From IMG/VR virus record IMGVR_UViG_3300042885_000612, positions 1-56,782 of that record: DNA of 56,782 bases; one strand, written 5' to 3'. The translations under genes were made by a program, and so were the position numbers. Source of the stretch: a virus. Below the pieces are notes generated by a model. That model did no database searches and had not been told where the DNA came from. It saw only the letters and a program-made list of their open reading frames with translations. This document shows positions 1 to 6,708 of this stretch, one piece after another (position 1 is the first letter of the stretch; every line of letters begins with the position of its first letter).

Positions 1-128
1 CAGAACAACAACAAAAGGACTTTTTAAATGATGTTCAAGATGTAGATATTACATTTAGATATATTGGAATGGATAAAAAAGTTGTTGAAAAAATAGTAAA
101 CAGATTAGAAACCTTTAAATCAGAATAG
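1..128 (+). CDS. 3' end of a gene that begins before the window
   Basis: An open frame enters from the left edge (first full codon at base 3) and stops at TAG 126-128, leaving 41 codons. The fragment begins with a run of glutamines and ends in the peptide TFKSE. It has no recognisable motif, so no function is proposed. Its last codons and stop are formed by the first copy of a 21-bp sequence that recurs at the next two gene junctions, and the following gene starts one base after its stop. It is called coding because the frame stays open to the edge and its spacing to the next gene matches the rest of the block. Confidence 0.6.
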   Translation, partial: EQQQKDFLNDVQDVDITFRYIGMDKKVVEKIVNRLETFKSE

Positions 129-132
129 AATG
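112..132 (+). repeat. 21-bp gene-junction repeat, copy 1
   Basis: This is an exact copy of cctttaaatcagaatagaat followed by g. It covers the last codons and stop of the upstream gene and ends on the ATG (130-132) of the next. Identical copies lie at 391-411 and 587-607. A 21-bp perfect identity at three successive junctions is not expected by chance. It may be a mobile promoter or translation-start cassette, or a leftover of tandem gene duplication. Confidence 0.85.
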
Positions 133-390
133 ATAGTTTACAAATGTAATCAGTGTAGTATACTTAATGAAAAACAAACAAAGTGCTTGAGAAATGAGAA
201 TGATGTACCAGATAATTGGATAACAATGGACTTGAATTATTATAATAATAATCAAGACACTGATACTTCAGTTAAACTTATGACATCTGTATCAAGACTA
301 AAGCATTTTTGTTCTAAAAAATGTTTCTTAGATTACTTTTTCCATCCTGATGAAGTTATGGCTAAAGCAAGAAAGAGTAGAAAAAATTAA
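130..390 (+). CDS. Small probable zinc-binding protein
   Basis: This 86-residue protein has a CNQC pair near the N-terminus (residues 6-9) and an FCSKKC pair near residue 61-66. The CxxC...CxxxC arrangement suggests one structural zinc site; the second half has the HFCSKKC look of treble-clef or zinc-ribbon phage proteins. The C-terminal tail is basic (KARKSRKN), which would suit nucleic-acid binding. The ATG lies at the end of the first 21-bp junction repeat, one base after the upstream stop. I do not recognise a named family. DNA- or RNA-binding is inferred only from the cysteines and charge. Confidence 0.7.
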   Translation: MIVYKCNQCSILNEKQTKCLRNENDVPDNWITMDLNYYNNNQDTDTSVKLMTSVSRLKHFCSKKCFLDYFFHPDEVMAKARKSRKN

Positions 391-411
391 CCTTTAAATC
401 AGAATAGAATG
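391..411 (+). repeat. 21-bp gene-junction repeat, copy 2
   Basis: Same 21 bases as 112-132. Here the copy is entirely non-coding: it begins immediately after the upstream TAA and ends on the next ATG (409-411). Conservation in a non-coding context argues that the nucleotide sequence, not the encoded FKSE peptide, is what matters. Confidence 0.85.
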
Positions 412-603
412 GCAATGGCAAAAAGATATTTTGACTCCGAAACTTACAACAAGTTAGGACAACCAGACTTAGGTGCAAAAATGTATTTTATAAGAAACGG
501 CAAAAAAGTATGGGGAACTGTTTCTTCAGTACATTTTACAGGAGAAAAGTCAAAACACAAAGGAAAAATAGAATTAGGAATTTCACCCTTTAAATCAGAA
601 TAG
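409..603 (+). CDS. Small hypothetical protein
   Basis: A 64-residue basic protein with no recognised motif. The start used is the ATG at the end of repeat copy 2; a second in-frame ATG lies two codons later (MAMAK), so the exact start is uncertain. The middle looks like a small beta-barrel-type segment (MYFIRNGKKVWGTVSSVHF). The last five residues (PFKSE) are encoded by repeat copy 3, so this gene and the truncated first gene share an identical C-terminal FKSE. No function can be assigned. Confidence 0.6.
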   Translation: MAMAKRYFDSETYNKLGQPDLGAKMYFIRNGKKVWGTVSSVHFTGEKSKHKGKIELGISPFKSE

Positions 604-607
604 AATG
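587..607 (+). repeat. 21-bp gene-junction repeat, copy 3
   Basis: Same 21 bases as 112-132 and 391-411. It encodes the FKSE C-terminus and TAG of the upstream gene. The ATG contained in this copy (605-607) opens only a four-codon frame; the real downstream start appears to be the overlapping ATG at 609. Confidence 0.85.
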
Positions 608-608
608 T

Positions 609-890
609 ATGACACTTAGAGAAACAGAATTAATAGGTAAAAAGCTTGTAAAGTATGGATTTCATAGATCTAAGGTTAATCATCATGTTTATACATTTAT
701 TTCAAAGGAAGTAAATGTGAGTCTTGAATTTAAACTCTACATCAGTTATATCTGGGTAGTAAACTTTACACATGATCTTGAGTATCATACTAGAGTTAAC
801 TTTGTAGAGCATACTGAAGTATTTACTCCAGAATGGTTGATAGATGAACACAATAAACTAAAAGCAATATTTAAATTTTTAGTATCATGA
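609..890 (+). CDS. Hypothetical protein
   Basis: A 93-residue protein of unknown function, rich in aromatic and beta-prone residues. The pattern GKKLVKYGFH then YTFISKEVNVSLEF resembles small phage proteins that form a mixed alpha/beta fold, but I cannot name a family. It follows repeat copy 3. Its TGA overlaps the next ATG by four bases (ATGA, 887-890), implying translational coupling. Confidence 0.65.
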   Translation: MTLRETELIGKKLVKYGFHRSKVNHHVYTFISKEVNVSLEFKLYISYIWVVNFTHDLEYHTRVNFVEHTEVFTPEWLIDEHNKLKAIFKFLVS

Positions 891-1294
891 TAAAAGTGTT
901 TAGAGACAAGAAGATCACAAGTTTGATTGAAAATATATGCCATGAACATCATATGGTATGTAAAGTAGAAGACAGTAATATGGGGTATCTGTGGTATATG
1001 TACACACATGGTACAAAGAAAGGAGAATTTAGGCCGTTTATCTTTTTATCTGAAGTAAATTTATTGGTAAAAACCGGATATATTACTCAAATAGAAAAAG
1101 AAAATCTTATTGGAATGCTAAGCAGTAATGATGAAGATAATTCTTATCTTACTGGATATTCTATAATTACTTTAAGAGACAAAAGAATAAAAGAAATGGG
1201 ACTATGGACTCTTGATAATGAAAAATATAGTGAAATTGACTATATTAGAGATATTATTAACACTGAAACATTTATTGGGCAATGGCAGAAATAA
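887..1294 (+). CDS. Hypothetical protein
   Basis: A 135-residue protein coupled to the upstream gene through ATGA and overlapping the next start by 13 bases. The region around FLSEVNLLVKTGYITQIEKENLIGML looks helical and could be a small helix-turn-helix-like segment, but no conserved signature is visible. Charge is mixed, and there is no signal peptide or membrane segment. Function unknown. Confidence 0.65.
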   Translation: MIKVFRDKKITSLIENICHEHHMVCKVEDSNMGYLWYMYTHGTKKGEFRPFIFLSEVNLLVKTGYITQIEKENLIGMLSSNDEDNSYLTGYSIITLRDKRIKEMGLWTLDNEKYSEIDYIRDIINTETFIGQWQK

Positions 1295-1509
1295 TTTTAA
1301 AGTTTGATTCTGTAGAAGAAGCAGATGATGCAAGAAATGCATTAGATGGTCACAAATGGAAAATGGCTTTGTTTGATGTTGATCAACATTTAAGAAATGA
1401 AACCAAGTATAATGAGAAACTTTCTCCTGAGTTATATGAATCTTATGAAAGTTTAAGAGATAAAATTCGAGAGATTTTATCTGATTATGAATTACAATTT
1501 AATTACTAA
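1282..1509 (+). CDS. Conserved small phage protein, unknown function
   Basis: A 75-residue acidic protein. The N-terminal beta strand (AEIILKFDSVEEADDARNAL), the centre HKWKMALFDVDQHLRNETKY and the C-terminal helix resemble a small protein that I recall as common in tailed phages of several hosts. Its role there is unknown. The ATG lies inside the end of the preceding gene, and its TAA overlaps the next ATG by one base (TAATG). Confidence 0.75.
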   Translation: MAEIILKFDSVEEADDARNALDGHKWKMALFDVDQHLRNETKYNEKLSPELYESYESLRDKIREILSDYELQFNY

Positions 1510-1691
1510 TGGAATGTATTAAATGTGGAGCTCCTGCTACCAAAAGGTATAGTCCTGATTTGGATATTAAAGGGATTGGAATGTGTGATGAACATGAAGA
1601 AGAAATAAAACTTGATTTGCTTGTCACACAGTTTGATCCAAAAGGTTGGAAGAAATTTGAGAAAAAATATTTACCTAAAAAAGATAAATAA
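1509..1691 (+). CDS. Small zinc-finger-like protein
   Basis: A 60-residue protein with CIKC at residues 3-6 and a CDEH pair near residues 26-29, a spacing consistent with a single CxxC/CxxH zinc site. The C-terminal half is lysine-rich. It is coupled on both sides by TAATG overlaps. It probably binds metal; a nucleic-acid or protein-adaptor role is only inferred. Confidence 0.7.
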   Translation: MECIKCGAPATKRYSPDLDIKGIGMCDEHEEEIKLDLLVTQFDPKGWKKFEKKYLPKKDK

Positions 1692-1786
1692 TGGAATTTG
1701 TAATTGGAGCAATTATAGTAGTTATAATTGTAGGTTTAATAATTTATAGTTTAAGAGATGAAGGGTATCATAACTGGGATGATTGA
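1691..1786 (+). CDS. 31-residue single-pass membrane peptide
   Basis: A very short frame starts at the ATG overlapping the upstream stop (TAATG) and ends at TGA 1784-1786. It encodes a hydrophobic helix of about 17 residues (residues 3-19, rich in I, V, A, G), then a charged soluble tail ending NWDD. A membrane helix placed exactly at a coupled start codon is unlikely to be accidental. It could be an inner-membrane effector such as a superinfection or lysis modulator; there is no direct evidence for a role. Confidence 0.55.
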   Translation: MEFVIGAIIVVIIVGLIIYSLRDEGYHNWDD

Positions 1787-1836
1787 TTGCATGTGTGTAA
1801 TCATCATTAGTATTATTTATAAAAATTTAGATTAAG

Positions 1837-2088
1837 ATGACTGAAGAAGAATTAATAGATCTTGGCTTTGAGAAAATAGATATACTTGATTCTGATAGCC
1901 AAAATGGATATGATTATTACTATTATAATAAAGAGCTATGTTCAGGAGTACTTTTACATAGTACGGATAATATTGATGTTATAGATAATAAATGGTCATT
2001 AAAATCATTTGATATACCAGCATTAAATATTACAGAAAGAATTCATTATGAGCAGTTTTTAGAAATTATGGGTAATATAACTTGTTAG
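1837..2088 (+). CDS. Hypothetical protein
   Basis: An 83-residue acidic protein. The start MTEEELIDLGFEKIDI followed by a tyrosine-rich strand is the common N-terminus of many small phage proteins with an alpha-beta layout, but no named family is recognised. It begins about 50 bases after the membrane peptide and ends one base before the next ATG. Function unknown. Confidence 0.65.
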   Translation: MTEEELIDLGFEKIDILDSDSQNGYDYYYYNKELCSGVLLHSTDNIDVIDNKWSLKSFDIPALNITERIHYEQFLEIMGNITC

Positions 2089-2089
2089 T

Positions 2090-2467
2090 ATGTTTAGTGG
2101 TAAATTCATAAAGAAAAATGGTAAACTTGTCTACGGAAATTCTAAAGATAAAACAGCATATGATATTTTTATTGAAAAAATTCCTGAAGGACAAATAGTA
2201 GACATGTATATTGATGTGGTAGGCTTAGACCACAGTAAAGCACAACTTGCAAAAGTACATGCTTGTATAAGAGAACTAGCCAAAGAATCTGGTTACACCT
2301 TTGATGAGATGAAATGTCTTGTAAAAGATCAATCAGGTTTAGCCTATAAAGAAGGTTTAATGATAACTTACAAATCTTTTGCTGATTGCAGTAAAGATGA
2401 ATTAATGTTAGCTATTGAAGCTTGTATACAGATAGGTAAAGAACAATTTAATATTAATCTTGGATAG
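2090..2467 (+). CDS. NinB-like putative recombination protein
   Basis: A 125-residue protein with an N-terminal beta segment (FIKKNGKLVYGNSKDKTAYD), a strand VDMYIDVV, then the segment AQLAKVHACIRELAKESGY followed by a DEMKCLVKDQSG motif. The layout of IRELA, ESGYTFDEMK and LVK resembles the NinB/Orf family, recombination-mediator proteins that load on ssDNA near replication genes. The match is by eye and partial, so the family is tentative. The 3' end overlaps the 3' end of a convergent minus-strand gene by 14 bases. Confidence 0.5.
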   Translation: MFSGKFIKKNGKLVYGNSKDKTAYDIFIEKIPEGQIVDMYIDVVGLDHSKAQLAKVHACIRELAKESGYTFDEMKCLVKDQSGLAYKEGLMITYKSFADCSKDELMLAIEACIQIGKEQFNINLG

Positions 2468-2768
2468 GAGATTCATAACCTTCATCTCCAGGAGCTAATA
2501 TTTCTTTTTCTTCTACTTTTCCTTGTAGTTTAGATGATCTTTCAATTTCAGCAACTAATAATGATAGAGTGTAAAATAATCTTTGAAAATCAGACATTTC
2601 ATGATATGTTTTGTCTTTTAATTCTTCTAGATTTTCAGCATCTTTACCTTTGTCCATATTCTCTTTGAACAAATATGCTAGAGAGGCTTTACACATTGCA
2701 TAATAGTTCTTGTTAACTTGGATCTCTACAAGAGCATCATCTTTAATTTCCATTATTTTAACCGGCAT
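2454..2768 (-). CDS. Conserved-looking hypothetical protein on the opposite strand
   Basis: This is the only minus-strand gene I support inside the plus-strand block. The frame could begin at a TTG at 2786, but the first ATG (2766-2768) gives MPVKIMEIKDDALVEIQV and a 104-residue acidic protein, and is preferred. It starts with a short beta-rich stretch, then has helices and an acidic tail (EEKEILAPGDEGYESP). No family is recognised. It is convergent with the NinB-like gene and divergent from the uracil-DNA glycosylase gene. Its orientation matches the late block, so it may be a displaced late or virion gene, which is inference. Confidence 0.65.
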   Translation of the reverse strand: MPVKIMEIKDDALVEIQVNKNYYAMCKASLAYLFKENMDKGKDAENLEELKDKTYHEMSDFQRLFYTLSLLVAEIERSSKLQGKVEEKEILAPGDEGYESPIQD

Positions 2769-2800
2769 ACTATAATTTTTAAACAAAAATAAAGAAAAAA
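2769..2800. promoter_or_regulatory. Divergent A-rich intergenic region
   Basis: These 32 bases separate the ATG of the minus-strand gene from the ATG of the uracil-DNA glycosylase gene. The plus strand ends in an A-rich leader (aataaagaaaaaa) directly before the ATG, without a Shine-Dalgarno core. The gap is too short for two full promoters, so promoters probably extend into the flanking genes. No clear TAnnTTTG element is seen. Confidence 0.35.
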
Positions 2801-3484
2801 ATGAATTTAGAAGAAATTAAACAAAAAATGTTTGACAAACTTGAACCCAGTGGTTGGGGTAGAGTTCTTAAATCTTTTATATTTAGTAGTGAGTTTGATG
2901 ATATTCTAACAAGGCTTTATACACTAAGTCAAGAGGATAAAAGATTTACTCCAACACTAAAACAAGTATTTAGGGCATTTGAGGAATGTCCATATGATAA
3001 ACTACAAGTAGTTATGATTGGTCAAGATCCCTATCCACAGTTGGGTGTAGCAGATGGTATATCATTTAGTTGTAGTAATACAGGTCAATTACAACCCAGT
3101 TTAAGATTTATATTAGATGAAGTAAACAGAACTGTTTACAGAGGTCATCCAGGATCTTTAGATGTGGACCTAAAAAGATGGGCAAATCAAGGAGTTCTTA
3201 TGTTTAATACAGCTCTTACAGTTGAAGTAGGTAAAATTGGTAGTCATTATGATATATGGAAACCTTTTACTGCATATTTATTAGACTGGTTAAATAATTA
3301 TAATCCAGGACTTGTTTATGTTTATATGGGTAAGAAAGCTGAAGAATGGTCTTCTCTTACTGATGATGATAATAACACTAAGTTTATGGTAAAACATCCA
3401 GCAAGTGCAGCTTATAATGGTTCTAAATGGGATTCAGACAATGTATTTATAAAAATACAAAACTATAAACATATAACTTGGTAA
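2801..3484 (+). CDS. ung: Uracil-DNA glycosylase, family 1 (UNG)
   Basis: This enzyme excises uracil from DNA, starting base-excision repair. The 227-residue length is normal for the family. Visible motifs are the water-activating loop GQDPY at 74-78 (catalytic Asp76), the segment FSCSNTGQLQPSLRFIL in the uracil-recognition position, MFNTALTVEVGKIGSH in the position of the LLLN strand and following helix, and KHPASAAY at 198-205 with His199 in the position of the HPSP DNA-intercalation loop. A proline follows GQDPY where cellular enzymes have His. It opens the replication module and is followed after one base by the next ATG. It implies that uracil is a lesion, not a normal base, in this phage genome. 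Confidence 0.93.
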   Translation: MNLEEIKQKMFDKLEPSGWGRVLKSFIFSSEFDDILTRLYTLSQEDKRFTPTLKQVFRAFEECPYDKLQVVMIGQDPYPQLGVADGISFSCSNTGQLQPSLRFILDEVNRTVYRGHPGSLDVDLKRWANQGVLMFNTALTVEVGKIGSHYDIWKPFTAYLLDWLNNYNPGLVYVYMGKKAEEWSSLTDDDNNTKFMVKHPASAAYNGSKWDSDNVFIKIQNYKHITW

Positions 3485-3485
3485 T

Positions 3486-4073
3486 ATGGAGGAATTATTT
3501 CAAAAGTTAGTTAGGGAAAATCTAACACCTAATAGTTTTTATGTATTATTTAGTATTGCAAAAAATATTAAACCACACACATTTGTCAATTCTAATCTAG
3601 AAATTACAAGATTAAAACAGGCAGGATGGTTAACAGAAAATTTGCAAATTACTGATAAAAGTATTATCTTTATAGAAGAAATAAATGGGTTTTTTAAGAA
3701 AAGTAAAAAGAAAAGTTCTCAAATCATTATGGGAACTGATTTCTTAAAAAATATTGAACAATATAACCTAATATTTCCAAACATAAAACTTCCTAGCGGT
3801 AAATATGCAAGATCTAATGTAAAGAACTTAGAGAATGCATTTAGATGGTTTTTTGATAATTATGATTATGATTGGGATACAATATTTAGTGCATCTAAAA
3901 AGTATATAAGAGAATATGCTGATAATCAATATAATTATATGAGAACCTCACAGTATTTTATTAGGAAACAAGAAGATGGAAGACAGTTTATGTCAGAATT
4001 AGCAAACTATTGTGAGATTATCTTAAACAAACCTGTAGATGATACACCAAAATTTAAAGAAAGATACCTATGA
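3486..4073 (+). CDS. Hypothetical replication-associated protein
   Basis: A 195-residue protein directly upstream of the helicase gene, separated only by a small membrane-protein gene. Residues 1-70 look like a helix-rich winged-helix segment (LEITRLKQAGWLTE then a strand). Residues 100-190 have a helical domain with FRWFFDNYDYDWDTI and YMRTSQYFIRKQ, the kind of tryptophan/tyrosine-rich helical repeat found in phage replication initiators and helicase loaders. Its place just before a DnaB-type helicase fits a loader or initiator role, but this is inference. Its TGA overlaps the next ATG (ATGA). Confidence 0.6.
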   Translation: MEELFQKLVRENLTPNSFYVLFSIAKNIKPHTFVNSNLEITRLKQAGWLTENLQITDKSIIFIEEINGFFKKSKKKSSQIIMGTDFLKNIEQYNLIFPNIKLPSGKYARSNVKNLENAFRWFFDNYDYDWDTIFSASKKYIREYADNQYNYMRTSQYFIRKQEDGRQFMSELANYCEIILNKPVDDTPKFKERYL

Positions 4074-4270
4074 GAAAAATGGAAGCTCAGTTTTTATTAG
4101 TCTTAATTGCACTAATAAATACAACACTGGCCTTTTTAATTGTTGATGCAAGTATAGTACATATTACTATATGGCAATTCCTAATTATTGAATTCTTAAT
4201 AACAGCTGGTCACTTTATTTATAATATAATAAAGAAGAAACTATTACTTAACTATTTTAACAATAAGTAA
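4070..4270 (+). CDS. Small two-helix membrane protein
   Basis: A 66-residue protein with two hydrophobic stretches, about residues 7-25 (FLLVLIALINTTLAFLIV) and 30-53 (HITIWQFLIIEFLITAGHFI), followed by a basic tail (KKKLLL...NNK) that would sit in the cytoplasm. No family is recognised. It lies between a putative initiator and the helicase with a four-base overlap upstream and a one-base gap downstream. A membrane protein inside a replication operon could tether the replisome or act on the host envelope; neither is shown by the sequence. Confidence 0.65.
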   Translation: MRKMEAQFLLVLIALINTTLAFLIVDASIVHITIWQFLIIEFLITAGHFIYNIIKKKLLLNYFNNK

Positions 4271-4271
4271 T

Positions 4272-5288
4272 ATGTATCAAAAACCAACAAAACAAGTTGT
4301 TCCTTTAAAGAGAACATCTGAGAAAGAATCTATTAAAAAAGCAATAAATAAAATTATTGCAATCAGTAAAGGAGAAATAAAAACATTAAAAACTGCATGG
4401 CCACAATTTAATAATGCATTTGTAAATGGCTTAGAATGGCGAACTATTACTGTCATTGGAGCAAGACCTGGTGTAGGTAAAACCTTTTTCATGGAGCAGA
4501 TGACTTCAGATATCATTGAACTCAACAAAGATCAAGATTTTAGAATATTAAAATTCCAACTTGAGATGGTTGATGAAACAGATGGTGCAAGGAAGTTATC
4601 AGTAAAATCAGGAATGTCCTATGAAAAACTTATGAGCAAGGGTAAACCTATTGACAAAGAGGATATCCACAAATTGATTGATATATATGAAAGTATTGAA
4701 GGTAAAGGTAAAACTAATATGATCTATGATCCATGCACAGTAGATGAAATGAAAGTTACCATACAAGATGAATGTGAAGATTTTAAGAAAATCATAGAAG
4801 ATGAAAATGGAAATCAGAAAGAAGTATATACTAATATACTTGTATGTATTGACCATTCTAATTTATTGAGAAAAGATCAGTCACAAAAAGACAAATTTGA
4901 AATGCTAAGTGACTTAGGTGAGGCAATGACAGAAATGAAAAAAAGGTTTCCTGTTTCTTTTTTGATTTTAAGTCAGCTTAACAGAAGTATTGAATCTCCA
5001 GAAAGAAATAAACCAGGTACCTATGGTAATTATATCTTGGACTCTGATATCTATGGTTCGGATGCTCTTTTACAGCATGCTGATGTTGTAATTGGAATCA
5101 ATAGACCTTATGATAAAAGATTAAGTTCCTATGGTCCTGACAAATTAATTATTGAAGATGAAGAAACATTAGTATTTCACTTTTTAAAATCCAGAAATGG
5201 TTTAACCGGTATTCAGTTTTATAGACTTAACAGAGATACTATGAGATTGGAAGAGGCACCAACTCCTGGAAGAAGACAAGAAGATTAA
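4272..5288 (+). CDS. Replicative DNA helicase core (DnaB/SF4 type)
   Basis: A RecA-fold hexameric helicase that would unwind DNA at the fork. Motifs in order are Walker A GARPGVGKT at 63-71, Walker B strand ILVCIDHSN with Asp194, the sensor segment LILSQLNRS at 232-239 and the basic motif FHFLKSRNG near the C-terminus that supplies the arginine finger. At 338 residues it is shorter than cellular DnaB (about 450) because the N-terminal primase-binding helical domain is missing, as in many phage SF4 helicases. A separate primase lies 2 kb downstream. The gene follows the membrane-protein gene after one base. Confidence 0.9.
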   Translation: MYQKPTKQVVPLKRTSEKESIKKAINKIIAISKGEIKTLKTAWPQFNNAFVNGLEWRTITVIGARPGVGKTFFMEQMTSDIIELNKDQDFRILKFQLEMVDETDGARKLSVKSGMSYEKLMSKGKPIDKEDIHKLIDIYESIEGKGKTNMIYDPCTVDEMKVTIQDECEDFKKIIEDENGNQKEVYTNILVCIDHSNLLRKDQSQKDKFEMLSDLGEAMTEMKKRFPVSFLILSQLNRSIESPERNKPGTYGNYILDSDIYGSDALLQHADVVIGINRPYDKRLSSYGPDKLIIEDEETLVFHFLKSRNGLTGIQFYRLNRDTMRLEEAPTPGRRQED

Positions 5289-5307
5289 TTTTTAAATTTA
5301 AAAACAA

Positions 5308-5973
5308 ATGAGAGAAGCACCAAATTTGAGAAATGAAAAACAAAATGAGTATTACCTTTATCACAAAGGAACATTAGACAGAGCTGGAATAGCACAAAGT
5401 GAGTTTACAATTAAAACAGCTTTTAGATCTAATATCAGTCCGTTGCCAGGTAAAAATATTCAATTGTTTGATGGAGAACTTAAGAAAAATAAAGATCTTT
5501 ATATTGAGCTCTTTGAAAAAGTAAAAGATGATAATGAAGTTGTTGTAGATTATACTCCGTATGATAACAACAGACCTTTATTTATCTACAAAGCAAATCC
5601 ACATTATAAAACTGAATATCCTATTAAAACAGGTGGAGATGTTGGTAAAGAATATGATTCATATCTTGTTAATTTATCTGAGTTAAAAGTATTGTGGAAA
5701 GGTAAAACAATGACTTATGCTGAATATGAAAAAGCTAAAGAACAAGCTTTACCTCCTGCAAAAGAACAAAATGGAGTTAATGATCTTTATTATTTTCCAA
5801 ACTTTGAAGAAGAGTTTCCTTCTTTAAAAGAAGATTCAGATAATGATAATCAAGAGAATTTAACTTTATCTAATATCTCTTTAAGAGATTTTGCAGCAAT
5901 CATGCTAGTAAAACCTGTAAGTGATAAACAATGGTTAAATGATCTTATTAAACAAGCAAAAAGTGAAATATGA
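5308..5973 (+). CDS. Conserved-looking hypothetical protein in the replication module
   Basis: A 221-residue protein of unknown function placed between the helicase and the Sak4-like ATPase. The middle is beta-rich (residues 60-125) and the C-terminal 60 residues hold an acidic patch (KEDSDNDNQ) followed by a helical tail (ISLRDFAAIMLVKPVSDKQWL). The start is the ATG after an A-rich leader (ttaaaaacaa), the typical start context here. Its TGA overlaps the next ATG (ATGA), so it is probably made together with the ATPase. It may be an accessory factor for recombination, which is only inferred from position. Confidence 0.6.
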   Translation: MREAPNLRNEKQNEYYLYHKGTLDRAGIAQSEFTIKTAFRSNISPLPGKNIQLFDGELKKNKDLYIELFEKVKDDNEVVVDYTPYDNNRPLFIYKANPHYKTEYPIKTGGDVGKEYDSYLVNLSELKVLWKGKTMTYAEYEKAKEQALPPAKEQNGVNDLYYFPNFEEEFPSLKEDSDNDNQENLTLSNISLRDFAAIMLVKPVSDKQWLNDLIKQAKSEI

Positions 5974-6689
5974 GTATTGTACTCCCAACTAAAAAAGTTG
6001 CGGCTAACAGAGTAAATCCTAAAAGAATATTGATTTATTCTAAGCCCAAAACAGGTAAAACCACTGCATTTGCAGGACTTGAAGACAATCTAATTATAGA
6101 TCTTGAGAATGGTTCTGATTATGTAGAAGCTCTTAAAGTTAAAGTAAATAATCTATCTGAACTAAGAGAAGTAGGTCAGGCAATTAAGGCTGCTGGATTT
6201 CCATACAAATATGTTACTATTGATACTGTAACTGCATTAGAAGATATGATCATGCCATTAGCTGTCAATCTTTATCAGGATACAACAATGGGTAAAAACT
6301 TTGATGGAGATAGTGTTCTTACATTAGCAAATGGAGCTGGTTATTTATATATTAGAAAAGCATTTTTCCAAATTCTAGAATTTATTGATAAATTCGCACC
6401 CACCATTATTCTATCTGGTCACATTAAAGACAAGGTAGTTGATGATAAGGGAGAAATGGTTATGTCTGCTAATATAGATTTAACTGGTAAAATCAAATCT
6501 TTAATATGTGCAAATGCAGATGCTATTGGTTATATGTACAGAAAAGGTAATGAAACTATTTTGTCTTTTAGGACAAATGAAGAAGTTACTTGTGGTGCAA
6601 GACCAGAGCATCTAAGAAACAAAGAAATAGTAATTTCTGAAATGAAAGAAGGTGTTTTAAAAACATCATGGGATGAAGTGTTTATTTAA
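5970..6689 (+). CDS. Sak4-like RecA-fold ATPase (single-strand annealing)
   Basis: A 239-residue P-loop ATPase of the Sak4/AAA_24 group, small RecA-like proteins that phages use for homologous pairing and annealing. Walker A is SKPKTGKTT at 24-32; the next strand IIDLENGSDYV is the typical Sak4 motif; Walker B is YVTIDTVTA with Asp85; and IILSGHIKD is the sensor strand. Length is normal. An SSB-like protein follows directly and a PD-(D/E)XK exonuclease lies further on, giving a complete phage recombination set. Its start overlaps the previous stop by four bases. Confidence 0.85.
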   Translation: MSIVLPTKKVAANRVNPKRILIYSKPKTGKTTAFAGLEDNLIIDLENGSDYVEALKVKVNNLSELREVGQAIKAAGFPYKYVTIDTVTALEDMIMPLAVNLYQDTTMGKNFDGDSVLTLANGAGYLYIRKAFFQILEFIDKFAPTIILSGHIKDKVVDDKGEMVMSANIDLTGKIKSLICANADAIGYMYRKGNETILSFRTNEEVTCGARPEHLRNKEIVISEMKEGVLKTSWDEVFI

Positions 6690-6708
6690 TAATTAAAAAT
6701 CAAAAAAA

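Noticed and set aside
1791-1835. A 14-codon frame (ATG TGT GTA ...) between the membrane peptide and the next gene.
   Set aside because: Too short, with no recognisable feature; its stop lies one base before the next ATG, which is not enough evidence.
2769-2786. TTG start (2786) for the minus-strand gene, giving six more residues.
   Set aside because: The ATG at 2768 gives a better N-terminus (MPVKIMEI) and TTG starts are not used elsewhere in this window.
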